A DNA stretch of 64,000 bases from SAR324 cluster bacterium (GTDB taxonomy: Bacteria; SAR324; NAC60-12), in assembly GCA_014382365.1 (NCBI GenBank), contig JACNJW010000027.1:62001-126000 (forward strand). The letters are read 5' to 3'. The position numbers were made by a program, and so were the translations under genes. This document shows, piece by piece, positions 45,309 to 54,333 of the stretch. Under the pieces are notes generated by a model, which was not told the origin of the DNA, ran no database searches, and saw only the letters and a program-made list of their open reading frames with translations. How positions within the stretch are numbered: the stretch's first letter is position 1; each line of letters opens with the position of its first letter.

Positions 45309-46640
45309 ATGAAAACTAAAATCATTTCTACACTACCAAAAAACGACAACAATTGCGGCTGGATAAAACAACTTCCGTCGCGCACGAGTCAACCTTCTCT
45401 TGCCCGTGAGGAACTGGCAGATTGGGTTGTACTTGGTGCCGGCTACACAGGTCTTGCCACAGCACGGCAATTGTCGAAATTGCATCCTCAGGCACGCATA
45501 ATTCTCCTGGAAGGACAAAAAGCAGGCGAAGGATCGAGCGCCCGAAATTCCGGATTTCTGGTGGATTCAATTCTAAATGAAAGTCATTTTTCTGCGGCAG
45601 GGCTTGAAGAGTATCGGAAAAAATATGAGATAAAACATGCCGGAGTTAAAGCTGTACAACAAATGGTTGCTGAACTCGGCATCGATTGCGATTTAGAGGC
45701 CAGCGGGAAATTTCATTGCACAGCGACTAAGTCAAATGAGAAAAAACTACTCAATTTCAGCAAGCTGCTGTCAGAGTTGGAATTGAAGCATAAAATTCTT
45801 GAAGGTGAGGAATTGCGGCAACGACTCGGCAGTTCTTATTACCGCATGGCTTTGTGGACAGCAGGTGGAGTGATGCTGCAGCCCGCAAAACTGGCACGCG
45901 GGATGCTGGATAAATTACCGGAACAAGTGGAACTGTTTGAAAATTCTCCGGTTTTAAGCTGGCGTAAACTCAGTAATTCCGAGGGTTATCAATTGTCCAC
46001 GCCTTCAGGACAGGTGAGCTGCAAAAAGCTGATTGTGACGGTGAATGGTTTTTTGGCAAGTTGTGGTGTAAAAGCGAATCGCACTTTTCCTTTGACACTG
46101 ACGGCCGGTCTGACCCGCCCCTTGACAGCTGGAGAAGATGAAGCCATTGGCCGGCCGGACTCCTGGGGAGTATTGTCAGCGCAATCAATGGGAGCAACTG
46201 TGCGGCTAACCAAAGACCGCCGGATTTTGATGCGTAATACTGTCGAAGTCTGGCCGTCAATAAATATGAGTACCGCAGATTTGCAGACCCGTAAAGAAAA
46301 TCATATTATTGGGTTGAAGCGACGTTTCCCGCAACTTGGTGGTGATTTATTTGAATCCAGCTGGTCGGGGACTATTTGTATCAGCGGCAACAACGCCAAT
46401 GTATTTACAAAAGTAGAAGACGGAGTGTACGCTGCTGGTTGTTATAATGCCAGCGGAATTGGAATGGGAGTCTTATTCGGAACAGAAATTGCCAACCTGG
46501 CCAGTGGTGAGATGACTGAAGAGATCCGGATGATTCAAACTAACTCCAAGCCAATGTACCTTCCTCCACAACCTTTTCTTCGCTGGGTTGTTGGATTACG
46601 TATCTTACGTGACCGCTTACTGGCTCGACATGAGCAATAA
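45309..46640 (+). CDS. FAD-dependent amine/amino-acid oxidase (PuuB/DAO family)
   Basis: 443 residues, DAO-fold flavoprotein. FAD Rossmann motif VVLGAGYTGLATARQL (about 40-55), the ARNSGFL motif that covers the flavin, and a C-terminal AGCYNASGIGMGVLFG dinucleotide-contact motif, all typical of the gamma-glutamylputrescine oxidase (PuuB/OrdL) group. The family oxidises amines or amino acids to aldehydes or keto acids with H2O2. The location 138 bases after the yodQ-like gene suggests an amine in the same catabolic set. No signal peptide. Substrate not determined. Confidence 0.85.
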   Translation: MKTKIISTLPKNDNNCGWIKQLPSRTSQPSLAREELADWVVLGAGYTGLATARQLSKLHPQARIILLEGQKAGEGSSARNSGFLVDSILNESHFSAAGLEEYRKKYEIKHAGVKAVQQMVAELGIDCDLEASGKFHCTATKSNEKKLLNFSKLLSELELKHKILEGEELRQRLGSSYYRMALWTAGGVMLQPAKLARGMLDKLPEQVELFENSPVLSWRKLSNSEGYQLSTPSGQVSCKKLIVTVNGFLASCGVKANRTFPLTLTAGLTRPLTAGEDEAIGRPDSWGVLSAQSMGATVRLTKDRRILMRNTVEVWPSINMSTADLQTRKENHIIGLKRRFPQLGGDLFESSWSGTICISGNNANVFTKVEDGVYAAGCYNASGIGMGVLFGTEIANLASGEMTEEIRMIQTNSKPMYLPPQPFLRWVVGLRILRDRLLARHEQ

Positions 46641-46905
46641 ACACAATCAGACCGACTACTCAGAGCAAAAGAGACACAAAGACGAAAGGATTATTTTATT
46701 TGTTTTGTTATAAATTATCCTCTATCCGTGTTTTAAACTCAGGAGAAAGAAATAACTTGTCACAATATTATAATTACTCCGACCCTATTTATTTTTTACC
46801 TGCTCATATTTCGATATTCATTTACAGCATCTTATATGTATTACAAACTTAATCATCACAAATAAAACTCAAACCATATAATTATCTTAAGAAAGGAACC
46901 AAACT

Positions 46906-47514
46906 ATGGCAGACTTATTTAACGAAAAAGCAAATGACTGGGATACTAAAGAAGTTGTACTGACACTCTCGACTGCAGTGGCAGCAACAATACTGAAAAA
47001 TATACCACTTAATGAACGGATGCAGGTGATGGACTTTGGTGCAGGTACAGGCTTAATCAGTTCACAAGTAGCGCCTTTGGTTGAAAAAATTGTTGCAGTT
47101 GACACCTCTGAATCAATGCTGAACCAGCTTGCTTCAAAAGCTGAATTACAACAGAAAGTTGAAATTGCCTGCCAAAATATTTTAACAAATAACTTAGCTA
47201 AAAAGTTTGACCTGATAATGAGCGCCATGGCATTGCATCATGTGGATGACACAAATAAGCTTATGCTTAAATTTGCAGAACATCTTCATCCTGGAGGGCT
47301 TATTGCTTTAGCTGACCTAGATCTGGAGGACGGAAGTTTTCATGCCGAGGGTACTGAAGGTATTTTCCACTTCGGTTTTGACAGACATAAACTTCAGTGC
47401 ACTTTGGAGGACTCAGGATTTGTCGAGATCAATTTTGTAACAGCGCATACCATCCAAAAAGAAGAAAAGGAGTATCCAGTATTTTTGGTTGTTGCAAAAA
47501 AGAAGTTCTCATAA
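46906..47514 (+). CDS. Class I SAM-dependent methyltransferase
   Basis: 202 residues. SAM motif I VMDFGAGTGLIS (about 41-52), acidic loop VAVDTSESML, motif ALHHVDD and a C-terminal beta hairpin ending FLVVAKKK. Resembles small UbiE/Methyltransf_11-type enzymes. AAGGAA ribosome-binding site 7 bases before the ATG. It stands alone: 265 bases of AT-rich sequence with no clear signal precede it, and 160 bases separate it from yajC. Substrate unknown. Confidence 0.85.
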   Translation: MADLFNEKANDWDTKEVVLTLSTAVAATILKNIPLNERMQVMDFGAGTGLISSQVAPLVEKIVAVDTSESMLNQLASKAELQQKVEIACQNILTNNLAKKFDLIMSAMALHHVDDTNKLMLKFAEHLHPGGLIALADLDLEDGSFHAEGTEGIFHFGFDRHKLQCTLEDSGFVEINFVTAHTIQKEEKEYPVFLVVAKKKFS

Positions 47515-47674
47515 AACAAAGCTCAAAATATTATTCATTCCTGTATATCAGCCTTACTGCACTCATTGTCAGCAGACATTTAATTGAAACCGTGCTATTT
47601 TTTGGTGAAATTTTCTGAATGAGGTGCTACACTATTATGTTATTTAGTTTTAAAACCTCATAGGAGTTTATTCA

Positions 47675-48049
47675 ATGTTTACATTCAGCACAGTAGCTTA
47701 TGCACAATCTGCAGGAGCAGCCTCACAGCAGAGCCCGTTTTTCCAATTTATCCCGTTGGTTTTAATCCTGGGCGTTTTCTGGTTTCTAATTATACGACCG
47801 CAACAAAAAAAACAGAAAGAACACGTTCGCATGGTTGACAGCCTGAAAAAGGGCGACAAGGTTGTCACAAATGGTGGTATCTTTGGTACAATTGTAAAAG
47901 TAGGCGACGACCGTATCACTCTCGAGATTGCCAGTAAAGTGCAAATCCAAATTGAGCGACAGCAGGTAGCCCGCATGGATCAAAAGTCGGGTGGAAACAA
48001 GGATGTAAAAGCTGATGAACCTGAAGAGAAAAAAGAAAAAAAGAAGTAA
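47675..48049 (+). CDS. yajC: Preprotein translocase accessory subunit YajC
   Basis: 124 residues, one membrane helix (about 24-42, FIPLVLILGVFWFLIIRPQQKKQKE). The RPQQKKQKEH motif right after it and the soluble VTNGGIFGTIVKVGDDRI domain are the YajC signature. The C-terminal tail is Lys/Glu-rich. Stands before secD-secF, the usual order. A TAGGAG ribosome-binding site precedes the ATG. Confidence 0.96.
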   Translation: MFTFSTVAYAQSAGAASQQSPFFQFIPLVLILGVFWFLIIRPQQKKQKEHVRMVDSLKKGDKVVTNGGIFGTIVKVGDDRITLEIASKVQIQIERQQVARMDQKSGGNKDVKADEPEEKKEKKK

Positions 48050-48148
48050 ATCCAACTTCTTTGCAATGTCGTGTAAATAACTAAAATTGCAGCCCTACAT
48101 TTAACCTTGAGAACCTGAATTCAGATATAAAATCCCTGGTGCCTGTTT

Positions 48149-48157
48149 TGTTATAAT
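48149..48157 (+). promoter_or_regulatory. Extended -10 promoter element upstream of secD
   Basis: TGTTATAAT, a perfect extended -10, lies 54 bases before the secD start. No good -35 is seen, as is usual for extended -10 promoters. It suggests that secD-secF can be transcribed separately from yajC. Confidence 0.45.
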
Positions 48158-48211
48158 CCCGTCTAATAATCTAAAATATATCCTTAATCAGTAAATCTAA
48201 AAACTAAAATC

Positions 48212-49780
48212 ATGGACATTAAACTCAAAGGATCCATCATACTTATCGTCTTAGTTGCAGCATTGTATTATGCATTTCCAACATTCAGGGCATATCAACC
48301 AGGTGTCGATCCACAAACAGTGGACAATAAGGTCAACCTTGGCCTTGACTTACAAGGCGGAATGTATCTCGATATTGAAATAAAAACTGAGGCTGCCGTC
48401 AAAGAAATGTTGCGCAGAACTGCAGTTGAGCTGGAGGATTTGCTGATTGATCAACAAATTGATTTTGTAGAGGTGCGACAAGCAGTCGATTCTCTGATTG
48501 TCGAAATGGAAACCGGAAAAAAAGTAAATTTAGAGCTTGCTCCATACGACCGCTTTCTGGATCAATTTGAGCAGACTTTACAAGGTGATGTAACTTTTCT
48601 TAATCTAATGACTGAAGATGCAGAGCGTATCCGGAAAAATGCTGTTAGTCAGGCACTTGAAGTATTACGGAACCGCATAGACAGCCTGGGTATCAGCGAA
48701 CCTTCTTTGCAGCAGCAGGGAGAAAACAATATTGTCATTCAGCTTCCTGGCTTAAAAGACAGAGACCGTGCTATTGAGTTGATTGGACCGCAGGCTATTT
48801 TACAATTTCAAATTGTCAATAATAATGCTACTCCAAGCACTTATAATAGGCTGACAGAAGTTGTTAAATATCAAGAAGTTTGGGACAAAACAACTAACAA
48901 GCTGATTTCCAAACGACCCTATGTTTTAGAAAAGAAGATCTTAATGACGGGTGAGTTCATTCGTGATGCCCGTGTCCGCATTGATTCCCGTGACAACCGC
49001 CCCTATGTTGCACTCTCCTTTGACTCAATTGGAGCTGATCGTTTTGCAAAAATCACACGGCGCAACGTTGGTCGAAATATGGCGATTGTGCTGGACAACA
49101 AAGTGCAGTCTGCCCCTGTCATCAGAGAGGCCATTACCGGAGGAGAAGCCTCAATTTCCGGTCAGTTCACTGTTGAAGAAGCAGACACTTTAAAAATAGT
49201 TTTACGCTCCGGATCACTTCCTGCGCCCATTGAAATTCGTGAAGAGCGGACAGTTGGAGCGAGTCTTGGGGAAGATTCGGTGGAACAGGGACTGACATCA
49301 TTGATGATCGGAAGTGTACTGGTCTTAATCTTTATGATTTTTTATTATCGGCTGGCAGGAGTCTTTGCTGCAATAGCCCTGGTTTTCAATGTCATTTTAA
49401 TAATTTCAGTTCTTGGTGCATTTGGAGCAACACTTACCTTGCCGGGTATGGCCGGTATTGTGCTGACAATCGGAATGGCCGTTGATGCGAATGTTTTGAT
49501 CTTCCAACGTATACGCGAAGAAATAAAACGTACTGAAAATCCTAGAGCTGCAATTCAGGAGGGCTTCGGCAAAGCATTCCGTACTATTCTGGATGCAAAC
49601 ATAACCACCCTTTTTGCGGCACTTGCACTGCTACAGTTTGGTACAGGGCCCATCAAGGGCTTTGCCGTCACACTTTCGGTAGGTATTCTTGCCAGTATGT
49701 TTACAGCAATTGTCGTGACCCGTTTCTTTTTTGACTTTGTTTATTTACGAAAAACAAAATTACGATCACTCAGCATTTGA
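48212..49780 (+). CDS. secD: Protein-export membrane protein SecD
   Basis: 522 residues; with SecF uses the proton gradient to help release exported proteins on the periplasmic side. N-terminal helix (about 8-25), the D1 motif VNLGLDLQGGMYLDIEI, a large periplasmic domain (P1 base and head), then five C-terminal helices with LTIGMAVDANVLIFQRIREE, which contains the conserved transmembrane Asp. Length within the bacterial range. Followed by secF after 37 bases. Confidence 0.97.
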   Translation: MDIKLKGSIILIVLVAALYYAFPTFRAYQPGVDPQTVDNKVNLGLDLQGGMYLDIEIKTEAAVKEMLRRTAVELEDLLIDQQIDFVEVRQAVDSLIVEMETGKKVNLELAPYDRFLDQFEQTLQGDVTFLNLMTEDAERIRKNAVSQALEVLRNRIDSLGISEPSLQQQGENNIVIQLPGLKDRDRAIELIGPQAILQFQIVNNNATPSTYNRLTEVVKYQEVWDKTTNKLISKRPYVLEKKILMTGEFIRDARVRIDSRDNRPYVALSFDSIGADRFAKITRRNVGRNMAIVLDNKVQSAPVIREAITGGEASISGQFTVEEADTLKIVLRSGSLPAPIEIREERTVGASLGEDSVEQGLTSLMIGSVLVLIFMIFYYRLAGVFAAIALVFNVILIISVLGAFGATLTLPGMAGIVLTIGMAVDANVLIFQRIREEIKRTENPRAAIQEGFGKAFRTILDANITTLFAALALLQFGTGPIKGFAVTLSVGILASMFTAIVVTRFFFDFVYLRKTKLRSLSI

Positions 49781-49817
49781 TTTTCACCACCACAGCAAAT
49801 TAACCAACAAAATAATT

Positions 49818-50750
49818 ATGCAATTTCTTACATTTAAAGACGGTCAATTTATAGATTTTCTAGGTTACAAACGTCTGGCAGCAATTTTCTCCGGAATTTT
49901 CGTAATCGCAGGAATTGTTTCAATTGCAGCACACGGCGGCTTGAAATACGGTATTGATTTCCGAGGTGGAACAAATGTGCAAATTCAATTTGCGACTCCA
50001 CCCAATCTGGATCAGTTGCGTAGTTTTTTTGCAGAAAAAGGTATGAAGAATGTAGTCCTGCAAACTTTTGGTGATGCTGCTGATCAGGAAATTTTACTGG
50101 GACTTCCGCTTAACAGTCCACTTGGTACAGGCGAGAATTTAACAACAGAATTGCGCAAGATTCTTGAGCTGCAGCATCCAAAACTGGAAATTCGCCGCAT
50201 CGAAACAATTGGTCCAAAAGTTGGCGACGAACTAAAAGTCAGTGCAGTGCAAGCCATTTTGATTGCCTTAGGACTGGTTTTACTCTATATCACAGTACGA
50301 TTTCAATGGCGGCAGGGTGTCAGTGCGATTGTGGCCTTAGTACACGATGTAATGATTGTTATAGGCATGTTCTCGATATTTGATAAAGAATTTTCATTGA
50401 CTGTTGTAGCAGCTTTACTGACAGTAGTAGGATACTCGCTAAATGATACTATTGTCGTTTTTGACCGGATTCGTGAGAATCAGGGAAAATACCGCAAAAA
50501 ACCCTTTGAAGAAACCATCAACTTGAGCATTACTGAAACCCTGAGCAGAACACTAATCACTTCCGGAACAACATTGTTGGTTGTGTTGGCCCTATTTTTA
50601 CTGGGTGGTGAAATCATTCATGATTTTGCATTTGCCCTGCTTGTTGGTGTTTTGATCGGTACATTTTCCTCAATTTATGTTGCCAGTCCTGTGGCAGTAT
50701 TTTTGACAAAATTTGCTCCACCGGCAGGAACTGCTCCTGCAACAAGCTGA
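49818..50750 (+). CDS. secF: Protein-export membrane protein SecF
   Basis: 310 residues. GLKYGIDFRGGTNVQIQF near the start, GYSLNDTIVVFDRIRENQ in helix 4 and six membrane helices. The reading frame is open back to 49731, but that region overlaps secD and codes nothing SecF-like. The ATG at 49818 gives the normal start MQFLTFKDGQFIDFLGYKR. Ends 9 bases before tyrA. Confidence 0.96.
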   Translation: MQFLTFKDGQFIDFLGYKRLAAIFSGIFVIAGIVSIAAHGGLKYGIDFRGGTNVQIQFATPPNLDQLRSFFAEKGMKNVVLQTFGDAADQEILLGLPLNSPLGTGENLTTELRKILELQHPKLEIRRIETIGPKVGDELKVSAVQAILIALGLVLLYITVRFQWRQGVSAIVALVHDVMIVIGMFSIFDKEFSLTVVAALLTVVGYSLNDTIVVFDRIRENQGKYRKKPFEETINLSITETLSRTLITSGTTLLVVLALFLLGGEIIHDFAFALLVGVLIGTFSSIYVASPVAVFLTKFAPPAGTAPATS

Positions 50751-50759
50751 GTTGGATAA

Positions 50760-51632
50760 ATGTCTGCTTCCGGATTTAAACCGTTTGAGACATTAGCAAT
50801 TGTGGGCCTCGGACTGATCGGAGGTTCATTTGCCAAAGACGTGCGCCGTTTAGGCCTGGCTCAGCGTATCATCGGATATGAAAATAATCCTGAATATCAC
50901 ACAGAAATCAGCAACAGAGAGCTGGTTGATTACCTGTCCGCTGAACCTGATGCAAAACTGGCTGAGGCTGAATTAGTATTGCTTGCAGTTCCAGTCAAAG
51001 CCTTAAGTCAGGTACTTAGCCAGATCCGCCCATTTCTCTCTGCATCAGCAATTGTAACTGATGTCGGTAGCGTTAAATCTCCACTTGTAAAAATTATGAT
51101 CTCTCCTGAATATTCGGACATACGCTTTGTAGGCGGACATCCGATTGCCGGTTCGGAACATTTTGGTCCTGGTGCCGCACAGGTTAATTTGTTTGCAGGA
51201 AAACGCTTTATTCTGACACCCAGTGAAAATACCGACCCGAAACTTATCAGCATAGTCAGTGCGCTTTGGAAATCACTTGGAGCCGAAGTCTCAGAAATGG
51301 ACGCCGATTCGCATGATAAGATGTTTGCTTCAGTCAGTCATTTACCACATCTGCTGGCATACGCAAGTATTCAGGCCATAGCAAATTCTGAAACTCCGGA
51401 TGCTCTAAAACATTCCGGTGCCGGTCTGAAAGATTTTTCCAGAATCGCCTCTTCCAGTCCGGAGATGTGGGCTGATATTTTTCTCGAGAATCAGGATAAC
51501 CTGCTCAAGAGAATGAAAACTTTTACAGCTGCAATGACTGAGCTTGAGGATGCAATGCAGAAAAATGATAAAGAAAAACTGATTGAACTGCTGACACAGG
51601 CTAAAAAAGAGCGAGACCGCTGGATGACTTAA
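50760..51632 (+). CDS. tyrA: Prephenate dehydrogenase
   Basis: 290 residues; oxidative decarboxylation of prephenate (or arogenate) to the tyrosine precursor. N-terminal NAD(P) motif LAIVGLGLIGGSFAKDV, catalytic His region FVGGHPIAGSEHFGP, and the helical dimer domain with SHLPHLLAYA and GLKDFSRIASSSPEMWADI. No chorismate mutase or ACT domain, so it is the monofunctional form. Possibly on the secDF transcript (9-base gap), though unrelated in function. Converges with the cytochrome gene 21 bases away. Confidence 0.95.
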   Translation: MSASGFKPFETLAIVGLGLIGGSFAKDVRRLGLAQRIIGYENNPEYHTEISNRELVDYLSAEPDAKLAEAELVLLAVPVKALSQVLSQIRPFLSASAIVTDVGSVKSPLVKIMISPEYSDIRFVGGHPIAGSEHFGPGAAQVNLFAGKRFILTPSENTDPKLISIVSALWKSLGAEVSEMDADSHDKMFASVSHLPHLLAYASIQAIANSETPDALKHSGAGLKDFSRIASSSPEMWADIFLENQDNLLKRMKTFTAAMTELEDAMQKNDKEKLIELLTQAKKERDRWMT

Positions 51633-51653
51633 GCCAACTGGGATATATTATGC

Positions 51654-53006
51654 TCAGTGTTTAATCTTGGGCCAGTAAGTCTCAAAATTAAACAGAGGTG
51701 AGTGACTGCCCTGGTGACAGCCAACACAGCTGGATTTTGGATTTTGGAGCGCCGGTGGAACTTTGTTATTTTCGAGATGCGCACGTGCGGGACCATGACA
51801 GTTTTCACACTGTACATTTTTCAAATGTGGTGTAGTTTGTAAACTGAGAAAGCCTGTGCCACCCTCAAATTTGAGAGCAGATTCCGGAGCAGTTACAGGT
51901 GCCTTCCAAGGTTTCAGTCCAACCACATGACATTCAAGGCATTCAGGATCAAAGTGTTTACCCTTATTTTCCAGAGTCCTGAAAGCATGAGCATGGCGGC
52001 TTTTTCCCCAAACAGTTATACTCTCTGCATGACAAACAGCACAAACTTCATTTCCTAGAAAAGGAGACTCCTTGCGCTGCTTTTCCATGCGCTCCAAATT
52101 ACTAAAAAACAGTTCTTTTACTGCAGAATCATAAGCCCGAAAGGTTTCTTCCAGTTCCGGAGCATCCTCGAAATCTCCCCGCAACCAGGTCACAGACAAA
52201 CCTGCCGGCACACCATTTTTATTTTCCGGAATCAACTTTCCTGACTCAGTCAGTTTTCCTGTTAAAAGCCCCTGACCTTTTGTTGGAATCATCGGATAAG
52301 TCTTCCGCGGAATCTTAATTTCCATTACTTGCTGCAGTTCATTATCATTGGTGCTGCCAACAACAATCAGATCAAAAATGCCGGACTCTCCGAATTTATC
52401 CAACTCAACCTCATTACCACGAAATAAGAGAATCCGGAAGGAACTGTTTTCATTGAGCGCTTCTTCATGCCAGCTTGAGAGCAGCCTAGAATTCACCGGC
52501 AAAATGACAGACTCTTCATTCTGATTTTGGTAAACAAGTTGAGGTGACAAATATCCTGATACAGAGAGAGTCAGGCCTCCCTGTTTAATTGTTTTAGAGT
52601 TTAATAAATTCAGTTTGCCGCTTTGATTGCTGAGCAGATAGGGGACATCATCATCTAGAGACTGCAGACCGTTAAGCCATTCGTTTGGACCAAGCAGGAC
52701 TACTTGAGGATTCATTTTTTTCAGGGAAGCATGGATCAGACTTACTTTGAGGTCACCCTGTCCGGAGGGTTCGGGAAAATTATTTCCAAGGTCGAAATAT
52801 AATAACTTTGGATTATTTGAGAGTTGCTGTTTGAAAAAAGTCAGCCGCCGTAGCAACCCCCCCATGTCACCTTCTTCCGCACAGCCGCAGGGTTGGATTT
52901 CTCCGCGCAAATCTCCTGAGAATACCAGTAGTGTCCCCTGAGCTGGTAGCAAATTTGGACTAAGAAACAACAACCACAAAAAAACAGCTGCCATTGAGCG
53001 CTGCAT
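51654..53006 (-). CDS. Exported tetraheme cytochrome c fused to degenerate metallophosphatase-like domain
   Basis: 450 residues from the ATG at 53006; signal peptide about 1-22. Residues about 25-300 resemble the 5'-nucleotidase/UshA-type calcineurin fold in outline (SGDLRGEIQPCGC, then FDLGNNF). The hallmark GNHE is replaced by GPNEW, so phosphatase activity is doubtful; a PCGC Cys pair is present. The C-terminus carries four CxxCH heme sites at about 322-326, 356-360, 400-404 and 427-431, spaced as in cytochrome c554-like proteins. A TTG at 53021 would overlap the upstream gene, while the ATG is 1 base after its stop. Last gene of a four-gene envelope cluster. Probably a periplasmic or surface electron carrier. 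Confidence 0.85.
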   Translation of the reverse strand: MQRSMAAVFLWLLFLSPNLLPAQGTLLVFSGDLRGEIQPCGCAEEGDMGGLLRRLTFFKQQLSNNPKLLYFDLGNNFPEPSGQGDLKVSLIHASLKKMNPQVVLLGPNEWLNGLQSLDDDVPYLLSNQSGKLNLLNSKTIKQGGLTLSVSGYLSPQLVYQNQNEESVILPVNSRLLSSWHEEALNENSSFRILLFRGNEVELDKFGESGIFDLIVVGSTNDNELQQVMEIKIPRKTYPMIPTKGQGLLTGKLTESGKLIPENKNGVPAGLSVTWLRGDFEDAPELEETFRAYDSAVKELFFSNLERMEKQRKESPFLGNEVCAVCHAESITVWGKSRHAHAFRTLENKGKHFDPECLECHVVGLKPWKAPVTAPESALKFEGGTGFLSLQTTPHLKNVQCENCHGPARAHLENNKVPPALQNPKSSCVGCHQGSHSPLFNFETYWPKIKH

Positions 53007-53007
53007 T

Positions 53008-54327
53008 TTAATTTTCGCCAATGCAGATTACCTCACGGAAACTTACTTTTCCGTCACCTTTAACTGCAGTTTCAACACCAAGACTACGCATATTCTTAAT
53101 TGCAGTGTAGAGATTGCTTTCTGCTTTTTCGTAGGAATCCGTATATGTTGTGGCAGGACTATCTGTAGCGTAAATCAGTCTGGCTTGGGTCATAGCTAAA
53201 CCACTGACAGTTACAGCACTTAAACTACTGTCAACTGAACTGGTTAAATCTGTCAGGCTGAGCAAATTCTTGCTTTTTAAATCAGATGATGAGGTACTAT
53301 TGTCGGCGGGATTGTTAACAAGTAGATACAACACATCATAGGTGGCTGCTGCAGTGCAGATTCCGTCGTTTTTTGCTTTTGCACCATTATCCAATTTACT
53401 CAAGCCATCAGAAAGACTTTTACGCAGACTGTTGGTAGTACTAATGCCGAGTGCAGCAAAATCACCGTCAAGGGCATTAGAAATGCTGGTCAATTCACTT
53501 ACCATAGTTATTTTACTGGTCAAACTACCTCCACCGGAGATATCAGTCATACTTTCCAATTTGAAAATCGGTCTGATTTCAGTAATCGTCACACCATCTG
53601 TAACAGCCTTTGCTGCGCAATTGCTGCCCGAACTTGGATCTAACACATAATTATCTGCATAGGTAACACATTTACTCATATCACTATTGGAAATATATGA
53701 AGTGCTGCCGGCAACAACTTCATAGCGGCTGTAAGCACTTATGGTAGTACCACCTCCGGAGCTATTGACAGCTGAAGTATTTAGTTTCGAAAAATTATTT
53801 ACTTCAATACTGGAAACTGTGCCATTTGAATCATTATCAAGCATCCCATAATTGAGGTAAATCATGTCTGCGATATTGGCAAACATTGAAATTTCAATTT
53901 CCTCATTTGTACGCGATCTTGAACTTCCGTTGCAGCGGCTGGATGTCAGAATTGAATTAGCTCCAATCAAACACAGCGCATTTGTAACATAACCTCTATT
54001 CCCTACTGCATAGTCTGTGGCAGAAGTCAGCTTTGAAATTCCCAGTGTTTTTGTCAGGTTGTCAGTTGCACCTTTCTTGAGAAAGTTTGCAAAGGAGACT
54101 CCTGCCTGTCCCAGATAACCGCTGGCTCTTTCGTAATTACTGCAGTTGGTATTTGCCGCAACTGTTGAATATTTTTCTTCATCAAGCTGTACCGCACAAC
54201 TTTGGGTAGACTCTTTTTTGTCTGCACAAGCAGTCAACAGCAGTATCAGTAAAAGCAGAAAATAACTGAAAAGAGATTCCCACTTAACACTATTTTTGAA
54301 GATTTGATTTAATGAATACATATCCAC
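53008..54327 (-). CDS. Predicted lipoprotein of unknown function
   Basis: 439 residues. Hydrophobic segment about 21-33 followed by lipobox LTAC, so an anchored lipoprotein. The start is GTG 54327 or ATG 54321. The mature part is Ser/Thr/Asn-rich, with several Cys (about eight, enough for disulfides) and an acidic DNDSNGTVSS motif reminiscent of a calcium loop. I recognise no family. It lies between a second lipoprotein (6 bases upstream) and the tetraheme cytochrome (1 base downstream). Tight spacing implies joint function at the envelope. Confidence 0.7.
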   Translation of the reverse strand: MDMYSLNQIFKNSVKWESLFSYFLLLLILLLTACADKKESTQSCAVQLDEEKYSTVAANTNCSNYERASGYLGQAGVSFANFLKKGATDNLTKTLGISKLTSATDYAVGNRGYVTNALCLIGANSILTSSRCNGSSRSRTNEEIEISMFANIADMIYLNYGMLDNDSNGTVSSIEVNNFSKLNTSAVNSSGGGTTISAYSRYEVVAGSTSYISNSDMSKCVTYADNYVLDPSSGSNCAAKAVTDGVTITEIRPIFKLESMTDISGGGSLTSKITMVSELTSISNALDGDFAALGISTTNSLRKSLSDGLSKLDNGAKAKNDGICTAAATYDVLYLLVNNPADNSTSSSDLKSKNLLSLTDLTSSVDSSLSAVTVSGLAMTQARLIYATDSPATTYTDSYEKAESNLYTAIKNMRSLGVETAVKGDGKVSFREVICIGEN

Positions 54328-54333
54328 AAGTTG

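Noticed and set aside
46641-46905. Hidden small gene or RNA in the 265-bp gap before the methyltransferase
   Set aside because: AT-rich with scattered stops, no hairpin with a T-run and no tRNA-like arms. Nothing can be supported.
49731-49817. Upstream extension of secF overlapping secD
   Set aside because: The extra 29 residues have no SecF similarity and overlap secD; the ATG at 49818 gives the family start.
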